From NCBI GenBank assembly GCA_024409235.1, contig JAKSUA010000025.1:1-40656 (forward strand): a DNA stretch of 40,656 nucleotides, read 5' to 3'. The DNA comes from Bacteroidales bacterium. Its GTDB lineage: Bacteria > Bacteroidota > Bacteroidia > Bacteroidales > UBA1715. Position 1 is the first letter of the stretch; every line of letters starts with the position of its first letter. Both the position numbers and the translations under genes were made by a program. The notes below the pieces were generated by a model. The model ran no database searches. It was not told where the DNA came from and saw only the letters and a program-made list of their open reading frames with translations. Shown here in pieces: positions 35,325 through 40,656 of the stretch.

Positions 35325-35341
35325 TAAAAAATACTAAAATT

Positions 35342-37228
35342 ATGGTTTTACACGGATTAGACTTTGCGGTAATATTTCTTTACATCGCCGTTCTTGTCTT
35401 CATTGGAATTTATTTTAAGAAACAAGCTCAAAAAGACAAATCGTCTTATTTATTAGGTGGCAGAAGCATGCCATGGTACATGTTAGGATTATCGGACGCA
35501 TCTGGTATGTTCGATATTTCTGGTACAATGTGGTTGGTAACAATCTTGTTCGTCTATGGACTAAAAAGTATTTGGTTACCTTGGTTATGGCCTACATTCA
35601 ACCAAATTTTCCTAATGATGTTCCTTTCTGCATGGTTACGTAGATCAAATGTAACCACTGGTGCAGAATGGATTGAAACTCGTTTTGGCAAAGGTCGCGG
35701 CGGCGTTTTATCGCATTGGATTGTTGTTTGCTTTGCTCTTTTAATTGGATTATCAATGTTGTCATACGGATTCGTAGGACTTGGTAAATTCCTTACTCTA
35801 TTTATTCCTTGGGAATCTGTTTGTTCATTACTACACATCTCACAAGATTGTATTCCTTCGGCATATATTCCACACGTATATGGAATTTTCTTTACTCTTT
35901 TTGCGACATTCTACACTATTCTTGGTGGTATGATCAGTATTGTTTGGGCCGATGTTGTCCAATATACTATTATGACTGTTGCTTCTATAGCAATCGGTAT
36001 TATTGCCATGTATAATGTTAGTCCAGAGACACTTGCAGCATTAACTCCTGAAAGTTGGAATACACCATTTTTTGGAAACACATTAGACATTGACTGGACA
36101 GGTAAACTACACGAGGTAAATAATAAAATAGCTGAAGACGGCTATTCATTATTTAGTCTATTCTTTGGTTTCATGTTCATGAAAGGTATCTTGGTAAGTA
36201 TGGCTGGTCCAGCACCAACATACGATATGCAGAAGATTTTAGCTAACAAAACTCCTCAAGATGCATTAAAAATGAGTGGTTCTGTTTCTGTCATCCTAAA
36301 CCCTGTACGTTATTTCATGGTTTCTGGTTTCGCTATCCTTGCCATTGCATTCTACGATGAACTAAACCTTAACGTAAACGGCATTATTGACTTTGAACAA
36401 ATTCTTCCTGCTGCTATGGTTAAATTCCTTCCTGCAGGTTTGTTAGGTTTGTTATTAGTAGGACTTCTTGCCGCATTCATGTCAACTTTTGCCGGTACAT
36501 TAAATGCTGCTCAAGCATACATTTCTAACGATATTTATCTAAAACATATCAACCCTGAAGCTACTCCAAAACAACAACAACGTATTAATTATGTAGTTGG
36601 TACATGTGCGGTTGTTTTCAGTACAATTCTCGGTCTAACATTAAAAAATATCAATGAAATTCTACAAATTGTAACAGGTGCATTCTATGCAAGTTACATG
36701 GCTTCGAACATTCTTAAATGGTATTGGTGGAGATTCAATGGAGACGGATATTTCTGGGGTATGTTGACAGGTATTATTTCCGGTGTAATTATTGGTTCTA
36801 TACAATTATTATGGCCAGAAGTTATCACAGAAAACTTCGATTTTATTCCAACAAGCTTAATTTCTCTTTACGCATTCCCAATCACACTAGTTGTTTCTGT
36901 AATTGGCTGCTTACTCGGAACATTACTTACTGAACCAACAGACGAAGACACACTAAAATCATTCTACGCAAACGTTCGCCCTTGGGGATTCTGGAAACCA
37001 ATATTACACTTGGTTCAAAAAGAAAATCCTTCTTTCAAAGAAAACGACCGATTCTTAAAAGATATGGGCAACGTGGTTGTTGGTATTATTACTCAAACAT
37101 CTTTAGTTGCAATGCCTATCTGTTTAGTTATTAGAAACTGGATGGGATTCGGCATAAGTATCGTTCTTATTGCAATTGGTGTTACTACATTAAAAATCAC
37201 TTGGTGGAATAAACTTGATGAGATTTAG
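35342..37228 (+). CDS. Sodium:solute symporter family (SSS) transporter
   Basis: A large sodium-coupled inner-membrane importer of the SSS family. The 628-residue protein starts with GLDFAVIFLYIAVLVFIGIY (first membrane segment). It has the family markers YLLGGRSMPWYMLGLSDASGMF, GAEWIETRFGKGRGG, FYTILGGMISIVWADVVQY and GLLGLLLVGLLAAFMSTFAGTLNAAQAYISNDIY, the last containing the sodium-site Ser/Thr positions. About 13 or more membrane segments are expected. The start is ATG 35342, downstream of its -7 box. The substrate cannot be told from sequence. Arg is often CGT and Gly GGT, suggesting good expression. No neighbouring catabolic gene indicates the substrate. Confidence 0.93.
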   Translation: MVLHGLDFAVIFLYIAVLVFIGIYFKKQAQKDKSSYLLGGRSMPWYMLGLSDASGMFDISGTMWLVTILFVYGLKSIWLPWLWPTFNQIFLMMFLSAWLRRSNVTTGAEWIETRFGKGRGGVLSHWIVVCFALLIGLSMLSYGFVGLGKFLTLFIPWESVCSLLHISQDCIPSAYIPHVYGIFFTLFATFYTILGGMISIVWADVVQYTIMTVASIAIGIIAMYNVSPETLAALTPESWNTPFFGNTLDIDWTGKLHEVNNKIAEDGYSLFSLFFGFMFMKGILVSMAGPAPTYDMQKILANKTPQDALKMSGSVSVILNPVRYFMVSGFAILAIAFYDELNLNVNGIIDFEQILPAAMVKFLPAGLLGLLLVGLLAAFMSTFAGTLNAAQAYISNDIYLKHINPEATPKQQQRINYVVGTCAVVFSTILGLTLKNINEILQIVTGAFYASYMASNILKWYWWRFNGDGYFWGMLTGIISGVIIGSIQLLWPEVITENFDFIPTSLISLYAFPITLVVSVIGCLLGTLLTEPTDEDTLKSFYANVRPWGFWKPILHLVQKENPSFKENDRFLKDMGNVVVGIITQTSLVAMPICLVIRNWMGFGISIVLIAIGVTTLKITWWNKLDEI

Positions 37229-37248
37229 TAACAAACTCCTATAAAATA

Positions 37249-37288
37249 AAAAGGGTTATTTCGTTTATTGAAATAACCCTTTTATTTT
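37249..37288. terminator. Bidirectional terminator after the symporter
   Basis: AAAAGGGTTATTTC (37249-37262) pairs perfectly over 14 bp with GAAATAACCCTTTT (37270-37283), with a 7-nt loop and a T-run on either strand. It serves the symporter and the convergent metA2 unit. Confidence 0.9.
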
Positions 37289-37304
37289 TTACAATTATAT
37301 TTTT

Positions 37305-37763
37305 CTACCAACCCATATATGGAAATTCGCCGTAAAAAACAGTTTTTCCATTTTTTACCTGCGAATACGCCGCCTCTACACCATCGCACGTATAATAAAT
37401 ACGTTTTTTGCTACGACTGTCTAATTTATAGTATCCCAAACAATTATCTTCTCGGTCGTAACGATATGTTTTCTGATTCTTAACCTTTATATAATTCACC
37501 ACATTCCCATCCTTGTCGTAGTTAATTGTTTTATGAGATTTCTTATCAACCTGAGCATAACCAATCTCTTTTTTCTGAGCATCATAATGGATTGTTGCGT
37601 GACGTTTAGTATCATACTTGTCAAAACTTACACATTTTCCTGACTTGTCATAATACACAGTTTTTTTACCTTCAACTTTCGAATATCCATTTTCTTCCTG
37701 TGAAAAAGCCACATTAGCTAAAAAGCATAATAATGCGGCACCTATAAAATTCTGTATTTTCAT
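37305..37763 (-). CDS. Secreted short-repeat protein (about six beta-hairpin-like repeats)
   Basis: I do not recognise a named family. The 152-residue product has a signal peptide (MKIQNFIGAALLCFLANVAF, cleavage likely before SQ or QEE). The rest consists of about six copies of a 20-24-residue unit of the form GYxKVxxxKTxxYDxxGxxx. Examples are GYSKVEGKKTVYYDKSGKCV, GYAQVDKKSHKTINYDKDGN and NYIKVKNQKTYRYDREDN. This looks like a YD- or MORN-like beta-hairpin array that could wrap as a small solenoid. It follows metA copy 2 by 21 bp on the same strand and probably shares its transcript, ending at the terminator at 37249. Confidence 0.7.
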   Translation of the reverse strand: MKIQNFIGAALLCFLANVAFSQEENGYSKVEGKKTVYYDKSGKCVSFDKYDTKRHATIHYDAQKKEIGYAQVDKKSHKTINYDKDGNVVNYIKVKNQKTYRYDREDNCLGYYKLDSRSKKRIYYTCDGVEAAYSQVKNGKTVFYGEFPYMGW

Positions 37764-37784
37764 TTTCTGATAATTTATTACACA

Positions 37785-38669
37785 TTAAAGATTTTTCACG
37801 TATTTATGAATCCAATTGGAGAAAATCATATCTCGGCAAACTTTCCATGAATAATTCACCTGTTTATTCAAATCATTGTCACAAAAATAATTGAACGGAA
37901 ACATTGGATTTTTACCATTTTCGCAATCTCGAAGATACTCAAAACGAATCCGTTCTGGAGCGTATTCCGGATGACCAATAGCATAGATATGACGACCACC
38001 ATACGCAACCATCAACCCCGGCCCTGTTACAGAAGATTCGGCAACAATCTGTATGTCTGGAACCTGCGCAAGTTCATCATGCGACAAATACCAAGGACGA
38101 CTTACCGGCAACAAGATTTCAGACAATGAGTTGTCAATAAGCTCTGTTGTTTTATCTAACACAGCATGAGGATAAACCCCGCTCCACTGGAAACTATTTC
38201 GTTTAAAGTGAATTCCACAATCATAATAAATCCGTGCAAAAGCCGACCAACAGATAAGAAATGAAGATTTCACATGTTTGTCGGTCCAACGGAAAAACAC
38301 GCACAATTGTTTCCAATAAAGAATTTCTTCGTATTCAAACCTTTCAAAAGGAGCACCATTCATTATCAAAGCATCAAAATCCTGCCCTGATTCCATTATT
38401 TCGGAAATATCTTGATAATAGGTGTTCATATATTCCTGCGGCGTGTGTTTATACACAAGATTACTCATCTTTGCAAGAGTAATTTCTACTGGAACATCAA
38501 GAACATCTAACGCACGGTATAAATCAGCTTCAGCCTCCTCTTTCTCGGGCATTAAGTTTACAATCAATATTTTTAACGGAGACAAAGAGACATTTCTGTC
38601 ATCAGTTAAATTACAGCCTTCCGAGTTCAATTTTGAGATAAGAGGTAGTTTTTTCGGAACAATAATCAT
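37785..38669 (-). CDS. Homoserine O-acyltransferase (MetA/HTS family), divergent copy 2
   Basis: A second MetA-family acyltransferase, 294 residues from ATG 38669 (MIIVPKKLPL, the usual family start; an ATG at 38681 adds four residues). Cys140 in LICWSA is the nucleophile; His233 and Glu235 in IGHPEY are present. The acyl-CoA specificity position is Glu109 (GAPFE), the residue tied to acetyl-CoA in the Bacillus cereus enzyme. The usual PHSR motif reads PVSR, with Val189 for His. The sequence is far from copy 1, so it is an old paralogue or was acquired, not a recent duplicate. It is followed 21 bp later by the repeat protein and has its own -7 box. Confidence 0.88.
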   Translation of the reverse strand: MIIVPKKLPLISKLNSEGCNLTDDRNVSLSPLKILIVNLMPEKEEAEADLYRALDVLDVPVEITLAKMSNLVYKHTPQEYMNTYYQDISEIMESGQDFDALIMNGAPFERFEYEEILYWKQLCVFFRWTDKHVKSSFLICWSAFARIYYDCGIHFKRNSFQWSGVYPHAVLDKTTELIDNSLSEILLPVSRPWYLSHDELAQVPDIQIVAESSVTGPGLMVAYGGRHIYAIGHPEYAPERIRFEYLRDCENGKNPMFPFNYFCDNDLNKQVNYSWKVCRDMIFSNWIHKYVKNL

Positions 38670-38689
38670 CTTGTAACACAAAATTTTTG

Positions 38690-38697
38690 CAAAAATA
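38690..38697 (-). promoter_or_regulatory. -7 promoter box of metA copy 2
   Basis: TATTTTTG on the minus strand matches TAnnTTTG, 20 bp before the ATG at 38669. A TTTG-like CTTG lies 22 bp upstream, slightly too far. Confidence 0.42.
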
Positions 38698-38781
38698 CAA
38701 TTTAAAATAAACCTAATTACAAGATTTAAACAGATAGTACCGTTATTTTTCCCGTAAAAAAGATTTTTTTCAGAGCAGAAC

Positions 38782-38812
38782 CTTGCGTAAGTAAAATTTA
38801 TTTATACTTTTG
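38782..38812 (+). promoter_or_regulatory. Promoter of tRNA-Met
   Basis: CTTG (38782-38785), 19 bp, then TACTTTTG (38805-38812) match the Bacteroidota promoter with one change in the -33 box. It ends 19 bp before the tRNA. Confidence 0.65.
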
Positions 38813-38831
38813 CAAGCGATTTAAAAATCAT

Positions 38832-38905
38832 GGCGAGGTAGCTCAGCTGGTCAGAGCGCATGATTCATAATCATGAGGTCGGCGGATCATGCCCGCCTCT
38901 CGCTA
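38832..38905 (+). tRNA. tRNA-Met (anticodon CAT) with unusual T-loop
   Basis: A full 74-nt cloverleaf: acceptor GGCGAGG/TCTCGCT (G-T at 1-72 and 7-66), D-arm GCTC/GAGC, and anticodon arm CATGA-TTCATAA-TCATG with anticodon CAT. The T-arm GGCGG/CCGCC is perfect, but its loop reads ATCATGC, so position 54 is A and position 58 is T, instead of the near-universal T54 and A58. CAT could also be Ile after lysidine modification; elongator Met is favoured because the sequence resembles Bacteroidota tRNA-Met. Confidence 0.9.
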
Positions 38906-38926
38906 CAAGGGTAAAAACTTGAAAAT

Positions 38927-38965
38927 AAAGGACTTACAAGAATGTTTGTGAGTCCTTTTTTATTT
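38927..38965 (+). terminator. Terminator after tRNA-Met
   Basis: AAAGGACT at 38927-38934 pairs with AGTCCTTT at 38951-38958. The loop side extends the stem with ACAA/TTGT, and a T-run follows. Confidence 0.75.
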
Positions 38966-38978
38966 TTACACAAAACCA

Positions 38979-39183
38979 TTTACCAACATTTGCCAATGCT
39001 TGTAACTGCTTGATTTTGTTATTGTTTGTAGATTTTTTATTTTTGTTTGTGATTTTGATAAAACGGAAATGTTGGTAAAAAGTTGGCAAGAAATTCACGA
39101 GTAAATAAATCTCGTAAACTTAGAATTGACGGCATTTTTTTACATTAACGTTGGCAAAAAATTAGCAAATGTTGGCAAAAAAA
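38979..39183. repeat. Cluster of GTTGGYAA repeats in both orientations
   Basis: Four direct copies of GTTGGYAA followed by A-runs begin at 39071, 39082, 39150 and 39171. Two inverted copies (TTTACCAAC at 38979, TTTGCCAAT at 38989) lie next to the tRNA. Within pairs the spacings are 11, 21 and 10 bp, near whole helical turns. The 19-bp arms at 38979-38997 and 39161-39179 form an inverted repeat matching at 17 of 19. A 13-bp perfect inverted match also links 38979-38991 with 39067-39079. No gene is seen in 38906-39161. Confidence 0.75.
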
Positions 39184-39431
39184 TCATTCGCTATCTGCAA
39201 CTCACCTATTTTCTTGTATAGTGCGTTGACTTCATCCTCATGAGATTTCTCTGGCGTTTTCATTGCAAATACTTGTGGTGCCTTTTCCAAAAACTCTTTC
39301 TTCCATTGAGATATTTGGTTGGGAGTCAATTGATACTTTATTGCCAACTCTGACAATGTCGACTGTTCTTTGAGAGCTTCTATGGCTACCTTGGCCTTAA
39401 ACTCCGAGCTAAATTTTCGTTTACTTTTCAT
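39162..39431 (-). pseudogene. Truncated IS3-family transposase OrfA
   Basis: The 89-residue frame has the OrfA helix-turn-helix: KRKFSSEFKAKVAIEALKEQ, then TLSELAIKYQLTPNQISQWKKEFLEKA, and the start of the leucine zipper, VNALYKKIGELQIANDF. In complete elements this continues as DFLKKK and frameshifts into OrfB. Here it breaks at DFF and ends in six foreign residues made from the GTTGGCAA repeats. No OrfB remains in the window. It is a remnant and no longer able to transpose by itself. Confidence 0.85.
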
Positions 39432-39485
39432 ACAGCTAATTTATTATTTTTTTATCTTTACTAGCTGTCTAAAATTTCTAGATAA
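39432..39485. mobile_element. Probable left end of the IS3 remnant
   Basis: This AT-rich stretch separates OrfA from the membrane protein. It holds a 7-bp inverted pair, ACAGCTA (39432-39438) and TAGCTGT (39462-39468), and on the minus strand AATTTTAGACAGC, which resembles part of IS3-type ends. The outer boundary is not defined. If it lies near 39480, the last few codons of the membrane gene (LEILDS) belong to the IS. Confidence 0.35.
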
Positions 39486-40537
39486 TTATAATTCACTATT
39501 TCAGATTTTCTTTTTTTGTGAATGATAAATCCTACATAGAAGCATGGTGTAATAAATATATTCATCAATTCTGCAAAATAATAAATATGCTCCATGGATT
39601 TTGACCACAAGGTTTGAATATCAAAGTAATATTTAACATCAAATAGACAAAAACTTTTTAATAGTTTAGAAATTAATTGGATACCATATGGTTTGACAAA
39701 CAGATTTGCATTGGATAAGTTATTCCCTGTAATATCCAATGAGACAATCGTTGGCGTAAACAAAAACAACAAAAAGTAGCCTATATAAAAGCGATATTGT
39801 TTATCATTCATCTCTTTAAGGGTTTTAATTATAAAAAACAAACAAAAGGTAAATAGCAACATTGTTAAATAGAATACAACTTGATTGTATTCTATGAACA
39901 TATTTTTATTAACAATAGTTTGATTATTTACTGTAAAATCATATACAATGACACATATAAATATCAGCAACAAAACAATATCGAAAATGTTTATAACAAA
40001 AAGTTTATTTCTCATACGAAACAAAGTTTTCTGTTTTTTGACGTTCTTTATAAGAAAAATTAACATCCATGATATTGTAACAATTATCAATGTATATTTT
40101 TCCATCAATACAGGTAACTTTTCATAAAGATTTTCCTTACTGAAAAAAACTGTCGCAAAATCCAATATTTTACTGAAACACAACCAATAATCGCCAAGTT
40201 TTAATAATATTTCTATACCATAGGGAAACATTACTGAAACTGGTTCGTACAGGTCTAAATCATCATAAACAGGTCCTATAGCAACGACAACAGGAGTAAA
40301 AAACATTATTGTACAAAACCAGACCATATTCCCATGTCTTGAAAACCTTTGTTTATACATCTCTACAAATAAAAGAGTAATAAATACACACCAAGTGACT
40401 ATAGAGGGTATCGTTTCAAGACTTGCAAATGAGGGTTTCAAATAATAAATTATTGAAACAATAATTTCCATCATAAACAAACACAAACAAATCCATTGTA
40501 CCAACATGCACAACATAGATTTAAAAAACTTCGCCAT
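39461..40537 (-). CDS. Unrecognised multi-pass membrane protein with internal duplication
   Basis: I do not recognise a family. The 358-residue protein has about eight hydrophobic segments and two related halves offset by about 180 residues. MFFTPVVVAIG and MFPYGIEILLKLGDYWLCF (about 78-121) match LFLFTPTIVSLD and VKPYGIQLISKLLKSFCLF (about 258-299), and each is preceded by similar membrane segments and followed by another. The start is ATG 40537, which overlaps the upstream gene by 17 bp; ATG 40567 is possible but overlaps by 47 bp. Its 3' end runs into the likely IS end, so the natural C-terminus may be lost. It is AT-rich, like accessory DNA. Confidence 0.65.
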   Translation of the reverse strand: MAKFFKSMLCMLVQWICLCLFMMEIIVSIIYYLKPSFASLETIPSIVTWCVFITLLFVEMYKQRFSRHGNMVWFCTIMFFTPVVVAIGPVYDDLDLYEPVSVMFPYGIEILLKLGDYWLCFSKILDFATVFFSKENLYEKLPVLMEKYTLIIVTISWMLIFLIKNVKKQKTLFRMRNKLFVINIFDIVLLLIFICVIVYDFTVNNQTIVNKNMFIEYNQVVFYLTMLLFTFCLFFIIKTLKEMNDKQYRFYIGYFLLFLFTPTIVSLDITGNNLSNANLFVKPYGIQLISKLLKSFCLFDVKYYFDIQTLWSKSMEHIYYFAELMNIFITPCFYVGFIIHKKRKSEIVNYNYLEILDS

Positions 40538-40656
40538 CTTCTTCAATAATACGATCTCTATATTCATTTAATTTAAGCAAAAAAAAACGAGTCACTTCCT
40601 CACTATAATACTCCAGTAAATTTAGACAACTTTTTTGCTTAGTTAATGATAAATCC
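40521..40656 (-). CDS. C-terminal end of an unrecognised gene (partial, continues beyond the window)
   Basis: An open frame enters from the right end of the window and stops at 40521. It encodes about 45 residues: LTKQKSCLNLLEYYSEEVTR, then a KLNEYRDRI stretch and an acidic EEDGEVF end. Charged, helix-forming composition and no internal stop suggest a real protein. It overlaps the following membrane gene by 17 bp, which suggests a two-gene unit. No function can be assigned. Confidence 0.55.
   Translation of the reverse strand, partial: DLSLTKQKSCLNLLEYYSEEVTRFFLLKLNEYRDRIIEEDGEVF

Noticed and set aside
35312..35341. Upstream ATG for the symporter
   Set aside because: It lies before the -7 box of the gene; the ATG at 35342 begins the first membrane segment normally.
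38906..40656. A phage integrase or second tRNA end repeat marking an attachment site
   Set aside because: None was found in either strand of this stretch; the island idea rests on other evidence and the integrase, if any, is outside.
1..40656. CRISPR array
   Set aside because: No regularly spaced identical repeats with unique spacers were seen; the only short-repeat cluster (38979-39183) is irregular and in two orientations.

Overview
The window looks like chromosomal DNA of a low-GC member of the Bacteroidota, most likely Bacteroidales or a near relative. Three things point there. Start codons almost never have a Shine-Dalgarno sequence. Many genes are preceded by the Bacteroidota -7 promoter box TAnnTTTG, several with a TTTG-like -33 box about 19-20 bp further upstream. 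The protein families are typical of the phylum: a NagZ-type GH3 glucosidase fused to a beta-lactamase-like domain, DnaE with a PHP insertion, TopA without Cys zinc fingers, an SO_0444-type permease, and a secreted deacetylase with a T9SS-like C-terminal sorting domain. I cannot name a genus.

Layout, left to right. Positions 1-5020 hold tRNA-Glu, a degenerate Mpl/MurC-type ligase, a MetA homoserine acyltransferase and a GH94 phosphorylase. Positions 5100-12010 hold a nucleoid-associated protein and then a tight series: lipoprotein, ftsK, lolA-like, LuxC-like acyl-CoA reductase, and a pRiA4b ORF-3 family protein. Positions 12187-17400 are dnaE, thioredoxin and a DUF58 protein, followed by RNase P RNA on the opposite strand. 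Positions 17800-23505 (minus) carry a Zn/Cd P-type ATPase with a perfect palindrome upstream, an arginase-fold protein and topA. Positions 23639-27931 (plus) carry PBP1A, a TrmN6-type methyltransferase and the deacetylase. Positions 28002-33412 (minus) form an operon of a YigZ/IMPACT protein, an M42 peptidase, the GH3-beta-lactamase fusion and an acidic-tailed unknown. rplS, the SO_0444-type metal permease, a sodium:solute symporter, a short-repeat secreted protein and a second MetA paralogue follow up to 38.7 kb.

The last 1.75 kb differs. A tRNA-Met with an unusual T-loop is followed by a cluster of GTTGGYAA repeats in both orientations, an IS3-type orfA that loses its 3' end inside that cluster, a membrane protein made of two duplicated halves, and the C-terminus of an unrecognised gene running off the window. 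This looks like the edge of an accessory island inserted next to tRNA-Met, although no integrase is visible.

Themes. (1) Cell-envelope work is concentrated here: Mpl-like, PBP1A, GH3-beta-lactamase, deacetylase, LolA and FtsK. (2) Three intact reading frames (Mpl-like, LuxC-like, arginase-like) have lost residues that are catalytic or metal-binding in their families, so each is a pseudoenzyme candidate. (3) Two MetA paralogues differ at the residue known to set acyl-CoA choice. (4) Two metal-export systems are present, one with a palindromic operator candidate and one with an apparently leaderless promoter. All database-type statements are from memory of the families; no search was run.
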